A stretch of DNA of 64,000 nt from Sandaracinaceae bacterium (GCA_019637095.1 JAHBWG010000024.1:1-64000), one strand, 5' to 3'. Shown: positions 19,877-27,732, numbered from the stretch's first letter. Translations and numbers: made by a program. The notes: generated from the letters alone by a model not told the origin.

Positions 19877-20000
19877 GCGCCGACCGAGCGCGTCGAAGGC
19901 CGAACACTTTTCTCGACGGGTCGGCGCGCGGCCGGCCACGTAGGGGCAGAGCGTCGCCGCGGCGCTCCCGGAGCGTGGCCGAGATCCGGCCCTCCGGTGG

Positions 20001-20035
20001 GCCGACAATCGCATTTGAATATGCGTTTGATCGGC
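20001..20035. other. AT-rich imperfect inverted repeat in a 340-bp intergenic region
   Basis: GCCGACAATCGCAT pairs imperfectly with ATGCGTTTGATCGGC around TTGAAT; the inner CGCAT/ATGCG arms (20010-20014, 20021-20025) are perfect. The region 19877-20213 is unusually AT-rich for this genome and holds no convincing gene. The repeat could be an operator, a terminator for the DUF1697 gene 125 bp upstream, or part of a small RNA. Confidence 0.4.
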
Positions 20036-20145
20036 GGGACCCATCGCGCGTCCATGCGCGACGGCGCGGGCGTGTCGTGTCACGTCCTCTCGGCGCGATG
20101 GCACACGATGACACCAGCATTTCTGGGGTATGCGAGAGAGATGGT

Positions 20146-20161
20146 TGGCACGGACACTGCG
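20146..20161 (+). promoter_or_regulatory. Sigma-54 (-24/-12) promoter
   Basis: TGGCACGGACACTGCG matches the sigma-54 consensus TGGCACG-N4-TTGCA at the seven -24 bases and at T, G and C of the -12 element; only the first -12 T and the last base differ. The GC of the -12 element is at 20159-20160, so transcription would start near 20172, about 45 nt before the start codon of the antistasin/Kazal-type gene, leaving room for its GAGG ribosome-binding site at 20204. Confidence 0.65.
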
Positions 20162-20216
20162 AGGCGTCGGTTCGAGCTTCGCTGAATACAATCAGCAGAA
20201 TCCGAGGTAAGACGTG

Positions 20217-21164
20217 ATGAACATCAATGCATACAAGTCGCTCAGTCTGTCGCTGCTCGTCGCCATGCCCTTCCTCGGCGGGGTCACGGAGTGCGGGGGG
20301 CGCTCACACCGCCCGGACCCGGATCCGGACCCGGATCCCGTGGTGTGCTGGTCGACCGAGGACTGCGCGCCCGGGCAGTACTGCGACACCGACGTCTGCA
20401 TGAGCCCGTGCCGCGAGGGCGAGGCGTGCCCCGCCGTCTGCTACGGCGCCTGCGTGGACCTGCCGCCTCCGCCCGCGCACTGCATGTCCGACGCGGACTG
20501 CGGGATCGGCGCGCGCTGCAACCTCGAGACGTGCAGCACCCCGCCGGGGTGCGGGGATGACCCGATGGGCCCGGCCGTCTGCTACGGCACCTGCGAGCCG
20601 CTCGTGCCGCCGACCTGCGAGCCCGTGATGTGCGCGCTGTGGTGCGAGGGCGGCTTCGCGCGCGACCCGAGCGGCTGTGAGATCTGCGCTTGCGAGCCGC
20701 CGCCGCCCCCGATGTGCGAGCCGGTCACCTGCGAGATCTGGTGCGAGCACGGCTTCGCCGTCGACCCGCGGGGCTGCGAGATCTGCGCGTGCAACCCGGA
20801 GCCTCCGTCGTGCGACGAGCGCGTGATCTGCGACCTCTGGTGTGAGCACGGCTACGACGTCGACGAGCGCGGCTGCGGCATCTGCCGGTGCGCGCCGCCG
20901 CCTCCCGGCGGCGTCTGCGGCGGGTTCGCGGGCTTGGCCTGCGCGCCGCACGAGTTCTGCGACTACCCCGACGACGCGATGGTCGGTTGCGGCGCGGCCG
21001 ACCACCTCGGGGTGTGCCGCCCGCGGCCCGAGGTGTGCCCCGAGATCTACGGCCCGGTCTGCGGCTGCGACGGCGCGAGCTACCCGAACGAGTGCTACGC
21101 GAACGCCGCCGGCGTCGACGTGTGGGCGAGCGGGCTGTGCGCCCCGCCGCGGCCGGATCGCTGA
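20217..21164 (+). CDS. Cys-rich secreted protein with antistasin-like repeats and a Kazal-type domain
   Basis: 315 residues from ATG 20217 (GTG 20214 is possible). A signal sequence with Cys about residue 26 (GGVTECGG) suggests export, perhaps as a lipoprotein. A Pro-Asp linker precedes two Cys-rich DxC segments (about 45-130), then three tandem repeats of the form CEPVxCxxWCExGFAxDPxGCEIC (about 137-225) that match antistasin-type domains, which inhibit serine proteases in leeches. The C-terminus (CPEIYGPVCGCDGASYPNECYANAAGV, described by Cys spacing C-x7-C-x-C-x10-C) is Kazal-type. Two unrelated protease-inhibitor folds in one exported bacterial protein suggest protection from secreted proteases. 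Inhibitory activity is inferred. A sigma-54 promoter and an intrinsic terminator bracket the gene. Confidence 0.85.
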   Translation: MNINAYKSLSLSLLVAMPFLGGVTECGGRSHRPDPDPDPDPVVCWSTEDCAPGQYCDTDVCMSPCREGEACPAVCYGACVDLPPPPAHCMSDADCGIGARCNLETCSTPPGCGDDPMGPAVCYGTCEPLVPPTCEPVMCALWCEGGFARDPSGCEICACEPPPPPMCEPVTCEIWCEHGFAVDPRGCEICACNPEPPSCDERVICDLWCEHGYDVDERGCGICRCAPPPPGGVCGGFAGLACAPHEFCDYPDDAMVGCGAADHLGVCRPRPEVCPEIYGPVCGCDGASYPNECYANAAGVDVWASGLCAPPRPDR

Positions 21165-21180
21165 AGCGCGAGCCCGCCTC

Positions 21181-21223
21181 ACGGGGCCGGTCGCCGAGCG
21201 CGGCCGGCCCCGTCTCCCTTTCT
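21181..21223 (+). terminator. Intrinsic terminator of the antistasin/Kazal gene
   Basis: A perfect 10-bp stem (ACGGGGCCGG 21181-21190 with CCGGCCCCGT 21204-21213), 13-nt loop, then the pyrimidine tail CTCCCTTTCT. It begins 16 bp after the stop codon and is the best terminator-like structure in the window. Confidence 0.75.
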
Positions 21224-21232
21224 GGCGCCAAC

Positions 21233-21327
21233 TGGCACAATGGCACAGCTATGTGTGCCATTGAATCGGTGGTTCTCGCGACGGAAATGGGGTGGCACGT
21301 GCCATGTAGATGGCGTGGCACATGCCG
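21233..21327. promoter_or_regulatory. Cluster of TGGCAC palindromes, likely operator region
   Basis: CAATGGCACA (21238-21247) and TGTGCCATTG (21254-21263) form a perfect 10-bp inverted repeat with a 6-bp spacer. TGGCACGTGCCA (21293-21304) is a perfect 12-bp palindrome. Further TGGCAC half-sites are at 21233 and 21316, the last one overlapping the start region of the following gene. The spacing and symmetry suit a dimeric regulator. None of these sites has a proper -12 GC, so they are not sigma-54 promoters by the consensus. Confidence 0.6.
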
Positions 21328-22074
21328 AACGCCTCGATCGCCAAGCCGCTCTTCGTCGCCGTCACCCTGTCCGCCGCGCTGCTCGCGCTCGCGGCCGCCG
21401 CGCCAGGGCGCGCGCACGCGCAGGCGGGCGTCGAGCTGGGCGATCCCGTGACCGGCGCGACTGGATCGACGCAACTCGTCTTGCCGCCTCCCCCGCGCAC
21501 GGTAACCCTCGATCCCGAGCTGCTCGCGCTGCGCGGGGAGGTCCGCCGCGCGCGTGACGTCGTGCGCGAGGGACCGAGCTTCGGCGCGAGCTGGGGCCAC
21601 GCCGCCGGCGGCTTCGGCATCGGGCTCGGCGTCGGGGCGTTCGCCGGCAGCGCGATCGGGCTCGGCGCGTGCGCGAACCAGGACGCGTGGACGTGCCCCA
21701 TCTTCATGGTGCTCGGCGCCTCGCTCGGCGGCGGCGGGCTCGCGCCGTTCGGCGCCGCGCTCGCGACGTGGGGCTTCGGCGAGCGCGCGGGCGGGACGGG
21801 CAACTTCTTCGCCGCGCTCGGCGGCGCGTACCTCGGCGCGGGGCTCGGCCTCGGCGTCTCGACGATCTTCGGCCTGATGGGTGAGGTGGGCGCGGCCGCG
21901 ATCGTCGGGCCGGTGTTCGGCGCGATCGCGACGACGTTCTTCTCCGCCCTCTTCTATCAGGCCACGTCGCGCGGCGCGCGCGCGCCCGACGAGCGCGCAG
22001 AGGGGGTGAGCCTCGTGCCGATGCTCGCGCCGGTGGACGGCGGCGCGACCGCCGGCGTGGCGGGGATCCTCTGA
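21310..22074 (+). CDS. Exported Gly-rich envelope protein, function unknown
   Basis: 254 residues from ATG 21310; an in-frame ATG at 21322 would give a more usual signal peptide. The signal (hydrophobic run, then GRAHAQA) looks like a signal-peptidase-I site. After a linker and a short charged helix (residues 75-90) the protein is dominated by Gly/Ala-rich hydrophobic stretches (about 95-225), reminiscent of membrane glycine-zipper regions. No catalytic motif is seen and no family recognised. A cluster of TGGCAC palindromes lies immediately upstream and overlaps the start, pointing to tight control. Confidence 0.7.
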   Translation: MAWHMPNASIAKPLFVAVTLSAALLALAAAAPGRAHAQAGVELGDPVTGATGSTQLVLPPPPRTVTLDPELLALRGEVRRARDVVREGPSFGASWGHAAGGFGIGLGVGAFAGSAIGLGACANQDAWTCPIFMVLGASLGGGGLAPFGAALATWGFGERAGGTGNFFAALGGAYLGAGLGLGVSTIFGLMGEVGAAAIVGPVFGAIATTFFSALFYQATSRGARAPDERAEGVSLVPMLAPVDGGATAGVAGIL

Positions 22075-22139
22075 GCGAATCCGTGTAAGCGGCGCGCGCG
22101 CGGCGCGTTGGGCGGACACCTCTCAGCGAAGGAGACCGC

Positions 22140-22958
22140 ATGCCCCGTCCCGCCCCGTCCCTCACGCTCGCTGCCCTCGCCCTCTCGCTCGCGCCCGGCT
22201 GCGCCGCGAGCCTCGGCATGGACCGCGGCGCCGTCCCGATCGTCGAGCACGCGCCGCCGAGCGCGCCGGCCACGCCGGTGGTCGACAGCGCCACGATCGG
22301 CGAGGAGCTCGCGCGCCGACCGCAGCTCCCCGCGCGGCCGCGCGTCGCGGTGTACTTCGAGCCGCCGGCCGACCCGGCGACGCCGTGGCGGTGGAGCTAC
22401 GAGGAGCGCCGCGCGATCGTCGACGCCGGCGCCGACACGCACGAGGCCGACCTGTTCGCGCTGCCCGCGTCTGCCGTCTCGAGCCGCGACCGGCACGCGG
22501 TGCGCGTGGCCGCCGCGCAGCACGGCGCCGACGCGGTGATCGTGGTGCGCGGGAGCTTCGTGCAGGAGCGCCGCGACAACGGCTGGGCCGCGACGTACGC
22601 GCTCTTGCTGCCGATCTTCTTCGCGCCCGCGCAGGAGCAGGAGACGGTGTTCGTCGCCGAGGCGACGATGCTCGACGTGCGCAACGGCTACCTCTACCTC
22701 ACCGCCGAGGGCGAGGCGTCGCAGTCGCAGCAGCGCGCGCACGTGTGGGTCGACGCGCGCGACGGAGTCGAGACGAGCCGCCGCGGCGCGGTCACCGAGC
22801 TCGCGCGAGAGCTCGGCCGCCGCCTCGCGCGCGTGCGGCCGGCGACCGGCGCGCAGGCTGCCACCGCGCAGACTCCCGGCGCGCAGGCTGCCGGCGCGCA
22901 GGCCCCCGCCGCGCCCACGGCTCACGACGAAGGCCGCGCCCCCGACGACGCGGGCTGA
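22140..22958 (+). CDS. Predicted lipoprotein, function unknown
   Basis: 272 residues, ATG after a good ribosome-binding site (GAAGGAGACC). Lipobox ALAPGC places the lipid-modified Cys about residue 21. The middle (about 60-240) looks like a single alpha/beta domain with repeated strands (RVAVYFEPP, ADAVIVVRGSF, ETVFVAEATMLDV), similar in style to lipoproteins that gather into outer-membrane assemblies, but I recognise no family. The C-terminus is an Ala/Gln/Pro tail with the five-residue repeat GAQAA or AQTPG. It follows the Gly-rich exported protein by 65 bp and may share its transcript. Confidence 0.75.
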   Translation: MPRPAPSLTLAALALSLAPGCAASLGMDRGAVPIVEHAPPSAPATPVVDSATIGEELARRPQLPARPRVAVYFEPPADPATPWRWSYEERRAIVDAGADTHEADLFALPASAVSSRDRHAVRVAAAQHGADAVIVVRGSFVQERRDNGWAATYALLLPIFFAPAQEQETVFVAEATMLDVRNGYLYLTAEGEASQSQQRAHVWVDARDGVETSRRGAVTELARELGRRLARVRPATGAQAATAQTPGAQAAGAQAPAAPTAHDEGRAPDDAG

Positions 22959-22998
22959 CGCGCGTCGAGGAAAAGCTTGCGCCCGCGGGCTCGCTCTC

Positions 22999-23010
22999 TA
23001 CCCTCGGGGC
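22999..23010 (+). promoter_or_regulatory. -10-like box before tldD
   Basis: TACCCT (22999-23004) followed by 6 nt and ATG 23011; no Shine-Dalgarno, so a leaderless start is likely. Confidence 0.5.
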
Positions 23011-24570
23011 ATGGACCCTCGCCTCGGCCGCCGCTCTTTCCTCGAGACGGGGGCGATCGTCCTCGCGATGCCGGGCGCGCTCGCCGCGTGCGGCGCCTCG
23101 CCGCGCTCGGTCGCCGCGCCGCCGCCCGCGAGCCCGGCGAGCCCGCTCGCGCCGTTCGCCGACGTGTTCGGCGTGGACGAGGCGATGATCCGCGCCGCGC
23201 TCGCGGAGCTCACCTCGCGCGGCGCCGATCAGGCCGAGCTCTACTTCCAGTCCGCGCGCTCCACCTCGATCGACCTCGAGGACGGGATCATCAGCCGCGC
23301 CCACGCGAGCGTGGACCTCGGCGTGGGCCTGCGCTGCGTGGTCGGCGAGCAGACGGGCTACGCGTACACCGAGGAGCTCACGCGCGAGTCGATGGTCGCG
23401 GCCGCGCGCACCGCGGCGGCGATCGCGTCGGGTGGGCGCGCCGCGCCGCCCGAGCGCATCCAGCACGTCGCCTTGCCCCACCAGCGCTACGCGATCGAGA
23501 TCCCGTGGCGCGACGTGGGCGTGAACGACAAGCTCCCGCTCATCCAGCGCGCGGCGGCGCTCGCGCGCGCGGCGGACCCGGCGATCGCGAAGGTCGAGAT
23601 CTCGTGGCTCGACGGCGAGTCGCGCGTCCTCGTCTGCGACATGCACGGGCGCATGGTCTACGACGAGCGGCCGATGACGCGGCTGTACGTCACGGTGACG
23701 GCCGAGCGCGCGGGCCAGCGTCAGACCAACCGCGCCAACATCGCGGCGCGCCGCGGCGTCGACTTCTACTCCGAGGAGAACCTGCGCACCGTCGTCCAGC
23801 AGGCGGTCGACCGCACGATGATCCTCTTCGATGCGCGCCGCCCGCCCGCCGGCGAGATGCCGGTCGTGCTCGCCGCGGGCGCGAGCGGGATCCTCCTGCA
23901 CGAGGCGATCGGCCACGGGATGGAGGCGGACTTCAACCGCAAGCGGATCAGCATCTACGCCGACATGCTCGGGCGAGAGGTCGCCGAGCCGTTCGTGACG
24001 ATCGTCGACGACGGCACCATCGAGCACGAGCGCGGCGCGCTCAACGTCGACGACGAGGGCCGCGAGGCCGAGCGCACGGTGCTCGTCGAGCGCGGGCGGC
24101 TCGTCTCGTACATGCACGACGGGATCAGCAGCCGGCACTACGGCGTCGCGGCGACCGGCTCGGGGCGGCGCGAGAGCTTCCGCTACCCGCCGATGCCGCG
24201 GATGCGCTGCACGTACATGGAGCCCGGCCCGCACACGCGTGACGAGATCGTCGCGTCGGTCGAGCGCGGGATCCTCGCCGAGACGTTCACCAACGGGCAG
24301 GTCCAGATCGGCGCGGGCGACTACACCTTCTACATCAAGAACGGCTGGCTCATCGAGGACGGGCGGCTCAGCGCGCCGATCAAGGACGTGAACATCATCG
24401 GCACCGGGCCCGAGACCTTGCGGCGCATCTCGATGGTCGCCGACGACGCGCAGCTCGACACGGGCGGCTGGAGCTGCGGCAAGCGCGGGCAGACCGTGCC
24501 CGTCTCGATCGGCATCCCGACCGTGCTCGTCCGGCAGCTCACCGTGGGAGGCGAGAACCGTGCTGGCTGA
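23011..24570 (+). CDS. tldD: TldD-type metalloprotease with a Tat lipoprotein signal
   Basis: 519 residues. The N-terminus carries a twin-arginine motif (GRRSFLETG, about 5-13), a hydrophobic stretch and a lipobox (GALAACG, Cys about 30), followed by an Ala/Pro linker, so the protein should cross the membrane folded and be lipid-anchored. The rest is a complete TldD: the zinc motif HEAIGHGMEAD (about 297) and a C-terminal GGWSCGKRGQ segment. TldD with TldE forms a protease that trims peptides such as microcin B17 and CcdA, normally in the cytoplasm. Export is therefore unusual. tldE overlaps by 11 bp. The start at 23011 is required for the Tat signal. Confidence 0.92.
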   Translation: MDPRLGRRSFLETGAIVLAMPGALAACGASPRSVAAPPPASPASPLAPFADVFGVDEAMIRAALAELTSRGADQAELYFQSARSTSIDLEDGIISRAHASVDLGVGLRCVVGEQTGYAYTEELTRESMVAAARTAAAIASGGRAAPPERIQHVALPHQRYAIEIPWRDVGVNDKLPLIQRAAALARAADPAIAKVEISWLDGESRVLVCDMHGRMVYDERPMTRLYVTVTAERAGQRQTNRANIAARRGVDFYSEENLRTVVQQAVDRTMILFDARRPPAGEMPVVLAAGASGILLHEAIGHGMEADFNRKRISIYADMLGREVAEPFVTIVDDGTIEHERGALNVDDEGREAERTVLVERGRLVSYMHDGISSRHYGVAATGSGRRESFRYPPMPRMRCTYMEPGPHTRDEIVASVERGILAETFTNGQVQIGAGDYTFYIKNGWLIEDGRLSAPIKDVNIIGTGPETLRRISMVADDAQLDTGGWSCGKRGQTVPVSIGIPTVLVRQLTVGGENRAG

Positions 24571-25873
24571 GCTCACGGAGCGCGCGGACGACGCGATCCG
24601 CGTGGCCCGCGCCGCGGGCGCGGACGAGGTCTTCGCGAGCGCGGACCGCACGCGCGGGGTCGAGGTGCAGGTCCGCGACGGCGCGATCGAGAAGCTCGAG
24701 GAGAGCACGAGCCGCGGCCTCAGCGTCCGGCTCTACGTGCGCGGGCGCTACGGCACCTACCGCACGAGCGATCTGCGGCCCGAGCCGCTCCGCGCGTTCA
24801 TCGCCGACGCGGTCGCGATGACGCGCGCGCTCGAGCGCGACCCGTTCCGGATCATCCCGGACCCGGCGCTCTACGAGGGGCGCTCGACCGAGGACCTCGG
24901 CCTGCTCGACCCGGCGATCCTCGCGCTCGACATGGACACGCGCATCCGCTGGTGCATGGAGCTGTCCGCCGAGTGCCGGCACGAGCGGCTGGTGAGCGCG
25001 ACGGTCGGCGCCAACGACGGTCACTCGCTCGTCGCCTCGGCGAGCAGCAACGGCTTCCGAGGGACGCACGAGCGCACGGTCCACTGGCGCGGCGTCGGCG
25101 TCACGCTGCGCGACGAGGGCGACGCGCGGCCGGAGGGCCACTACTGGGTCGGCGCGCGGCACCTCGCGGACGTGCCGGACACCGCGCGCGTCGGCGCCGC
25201 GGGCCTCGAGGACGCGGTGCGCCGCCTCGGCGCGACGTCGGGGCCGACGCGGCGCACGACGATGGTCGTCGAGCCGCGCGCGGGCGCGCGCCTGATCGGC
25301 CTGTTGCTCGGCCCCGCGAACGCGAGCGCGTTCAGCCAGCAGCGCTCCTTCTGGCGCGAGCGCGTCGGCGCGCGCGCCGTGTCGTCACGGCTCGAGGTCA
25401 CCGACGAGCCGCTGATCGTGCGCGGTCACGGCTCGCGCTACTACGACGCAGAGGGGATCGCCGCGCGCCCGCTCCCGATCGTGACGGGCGGCGCGCTCGT
25501 GAACCTCTACGTCGACACGTACTACGGCCGCAAGATCGAGCGGCCGCCGACGACGGGAAGCACCTCCAACCTCGTCGTGCGCCCGGGCGCCCGCGATCTG
25601 CGCGCGATCGTCGCGGACGTGCGGGAGGGCTACCTCGTGACGAGCTGGCTCGGCGGCAACTCCGACGCGACGACGGGCGACTTCAGCCTCGGCCTGCGCG
25701 GCCACCGCATCGAGCGCGGCCAGATCGGCGGCCCGGTGCAGGAGATGAACGTCACCGGCAACCTGCTCACGCTCTTCTCGGCGCTGGCCGAGGTCGGCAG
25801 CGACCCGTGGCCGTACGGCTCCACGCTCGTACCGACGCTCGCGTTCGAAGGCGTGCAGTTCAGCGGCGCGTGA
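24560..25873 (+). CDS. pmbA: TldE/PmbA, partner of TldD
   Basis: 437 residues from GTG 24560, with GGGAGG just upstream inside tldD. It has the TldE/PmbA layout: N-terminal repeat-like domain, GTYRTSDLRPE loop, NLYVDTYYGRK and a C-terminal GGPVQEMNVTGN motif. As expected for TldE it has no zinc-binding HExxxH. There is no signal peptide, unlike its TldD partner. Possible explanations are co-export of the folded heterodimer through the Tat system by hitch-hiking, or separate compartments. The 11-bp overlap with tldD argues for a stoichiometric complex. Confidence 0.9.
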   Translation: MLAELTERADDAIRVARAAGADEVFASADRTRGVEVQVRDGAIEKLEESTSRGLSVRLYVRGRYGTYRTSDLRPEPLRAFIADAVAMTRALERDPFRIIPDPALYEGRSTEDLGLLDPAILALDMDTRIRWCMELSAECRHERLVSATVGANDGHSLVASASSNGFRGTHERTVHWRGVGVTLRDEGDARPEGHYWVGARHLADVPDTARVGAAGLEDAVRRLGATSGPTRRTTMVVEPRAGARLIGLLLGPANASAFSQQRSFWRERVGARAVSSRLEVTDEPLIVRGHGSRYYDAEGIAARPLPIVTGGALVNLYVDTYYGRKIERPPTTGSTSNLVVRPGARDLRAIVADVREGYLVTSWLGGNSDATTGDFSLGLRGHRIERGQIGGPVQEMNVTGNLLTLFSALAEVGSDPWPYGSTLVPTLAFEGVQFSGA

Positions 25874-25880
25874 GCCCGCG

Positions 25881-26495
25881 TCAGCGTGAGCGCGGCGGCT
25901 CGTCGGATGCGAGCAGTCGCATGACCTCGCGCCGCAGCTTCGCCAACGATGGGCAGTCGGGCTCGGGGACGAGCGACATCCGGGCCGTCAACTTCTCTTG
26001 ATGGATGACCTCGCGGTAGCGGCCACCGCTCATGTGACGAGACAGCCAGCCCTTCGCGTCGCGGATCGCCTCGGGGTCGTCTGGAGGCGCGAGGTCGAGC
26101 GGGAGCCCAGCCACCCCGCGGAGCGAGGTGGCCGAGGCGAGGAGCCACGCCTCGAACTCGCGCACGGCGAGGACGACGGCGAGCCGAACGTCCGAGCGTG
26201 CGCGCGACGCGCGGGCGCGGAGCTCGGGCCCGAGCGAGCAGGCGGTGTCGTCGTCGGCGTCGAGCAGGATCAGCACTGCCCCTCCGGGGCCGGTACGACG
26301 CGCCGCGAGCTCGACGGCGCGCTCGAGCTCGCCCGGACGCAGGAGCCGGCTGCGCGGGACGCGCAGGACGTCGCTCGTCGTGAGCTCGGGCATCGCGAGG
26401 CCCTCGGGATCGCGCTCCCACAGGCGCCGTAGGAGGATCGGGACCGCGGTCGTCTCTCCGTGCCCCTCGACGATGCAAGCGACCCTGCGGGTCAC
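25881..26495 (-). CDS. DUF4276 (TOPRIM-like) protein, partner of the AAA ATPase
   Basis: 204 residues. Conserved acidic motifs fit a TOPRIM-like metal centre: VEGHGET (about 9) and LILLDADDDT (about 76), with EFEAWLLAS (about 111) typical of DUF4276. GTG 26495 overlaps the ATPase stop as GTGA, so it is made with the ATPase. Toprim proteins paired with AAA/ABC ATPases (OLD, GajA of Gabija, AriA-AriB of PARIS) are anti-phage nucleases; DUF4276 partners are less well characterised. A nuclease activated by the ATPase is the likely role, but inferred. A housekeeping role is possible. The gene converges with tldE with 7 bp between. Confidence 0.85.
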   Translation of the reverse strand: MTRRVACIVEGHGETTAVPILLRRLWERDPEGLAMPELTTSDVLRVPRSRLLRPGELERAVELAARRTGPGGAVLILLDADDDTACSLGPELRARASRARSDVRLAVVLAVREFEAWLLASATSLRGVAGLPLDLAPPDDPEAIRDAKGWLSRHMSGGRYREVIHQEKLTARMSLVPEPDCPSLAKLRREVMRLLASDEPPRSR

Positions 26496-27724
26496 TCCGC
26501 CGCTCCGCCAGCGGGAGCGAAGAGATCGAGCTGCTCGGGCGAGACCCCTCGAGCGCTCTCGTGCGGTTCGAGCTGCCCCATGCGGAGCAGCTCACCCGCG
26601 GTGTAGAGGTGATCGCGCAGCGCGCCACGGCCGACGTCCGTGATCGGACCGAGCGTCGTGACGCCTTCCTCGGCCGCCACCGCCACGATCTGGGGGTCCG
26701 AGACGTCCTCGCTCTCGAGCAGATCAGGGCTGTGGCTCGTGACGACGACCTGAGTGTGCGCGGAGGCTTCGAGGAGCGCCTCGAGGAGCACCGTGGCAGC
26801 GGCGGGGTGGATCGCCGATTCGGGCTCCTCGATGCCGATGAGCGGCACCGGGTAGCCCGCGTCGCTCGCCTGCGCGAGGGCGACCAGCACCCCGAGCGCG
26901 CGGAGCGTGCCGTCGGACATGCTGCCGGCGAAGAACTTCCAGGGGTGCGCCGACCCCTTCACGGCCTGCCGGAAGAGCAGCGTCTCGCGGTGTGCGACGG
27001 CCTCGCGCGTCACGTCCTGGACGCCAGGGGCGATCTTGGCGAGGTAGGCCTTCACGCTCTTCATCGACTCCGGCGCCTCGGCCTCGAGGCGCCCGATGAC
27101 GCTGGCGAGGTTGCGCCCGTCGCGCACGAGTCGCCGGCCCGGGTCCGGCGGCTGCACCTCGCGGATCGCGGCGGGCGAGAGGTTGTAGAAGCTCATCGCC
27201 GAGAGCGCGTCGAAGACCTCTCGAAACTCGGGCGCTCCCGACATGGCGACGAGGTAGAGGCGGTCGGCGGCCGCCGCGGGCGGCCGCTCGATGGTGCAGC
27301 TCACGACGTCGCCGCGCCGCACGACGTAGCTCGCGCGCTCGGTCTCACCTCGAGCGAGCGGCAGACGATCGACGTCACAGCGCTCCTCCTTCACCTCGAA
27401 CGCGCCGTTCTTGCGAGCGGCGATCTCGAACGCGAAGACGGCGCGGGCGTCGTGCGCGAGCTCGAGCTCGAGCCGGATCCCGAAGTTGTGCGGGTGCCCC
27501 GTCGAGCGCCGCCGCACGTCATCGATCCCGCCGCGCTCTCGGAGCGCATGGTCGAGCGGCGAGGCCAGGCCATCGGAGACGAGCCGCAGGGCGTCGAGGA
27601 AGTTGCTCTTGCCGCTCCCGTTGGAGCCGACGAGGAACGTCAGCATCCCGAGCCGGAGGTCGCAGGCCGCGATGCTCTTGTAGTTTCGCAGGACGACGCG
27701 GCGGACGAAGGGGCGGGCGGACAT
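26492..27724 (-). CDS. AAA_21/SMC-like ATPase, likely defence-type
   Basis: 410 residues, ATG 27724 with TAGGCT 8 nt upstream. The N-terminus VRRVVLRNYKSIAACDL and Walker A GSNGSGKSN (33-41) are typical of RecF/SMC-like and OLD-type ATPases. An ABC-like signature (GSMSDGTLRALG), Walker B LIGIEEPESAIHP and H-loop VVTSHSPDLLE are also present. The ATP site is complete and no nuclease domain is fused; the DUF4276 protein encoded next would supply it. Codon use seems slightly less GC-extreme than neighbours, which might hint at acquisition, though weakly. Between tldE and nth, a chromosomal position without mobile genes. Confidence 0.9.
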   Translation of the reverse strand: MSARPFVRRVVLRNYKSIAACDLRLGMLTFLVGSNGSGKSNFLDALRLVSDGLASPLDHALRERGGIDDVRRRSTGHPHNFGIRLELELAHDARAVFAFEIAARKNGAFEVKEERCDVDRLPLARGETERASYVVRRGDVVSCTIERPPAAAADRLYLVAMSGAPEFREVFDALSAMSFYNLSPAAIREVQPPDPGRRLVRDGRNLASVIGRLEAEAPESMKSVKAYLAKIAPGVQDVTREAVAHRETLLFRQAVKGSAHPWKFFAGSMSDGTLRALGVLVALAQASDAGYPVPLIGIEEPESAIHPAAATVLLEALLEASAHTQVVVTSHSPDLLESEDVSDPQIVAVAAEEGVTTLGPITDVGRGALRDHLYTAGELLRMGQLEPHESARGVSPEQLDLFAPAGGAAE

Positions 27725-27732
27725 CGCCTTCA

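Noticed and set aside
19997-20185. A 62-codon plus-strand open frame in the AT-rich gap
   Set aside because: It has no ribosome-binding site, runs through the inverted repeat and the sigma-54 promoter, and its composition does not look like coding sequence.
16070-20191. A single 1,373-residue minus-strand protein
   Set aside because: It joins the second RCC1 lipoprotein to shadow sequence. The internal GTG at 17281 overlaps the upstream stop and begins a clean lipoprotein signal.
21233-21260. Additional sigma-54 promoters at TGGCAC sites
   Set aside because: The GC of the -12 element is absent at the required spacing for the sites at 21233, 21241, 21293 and 21316.
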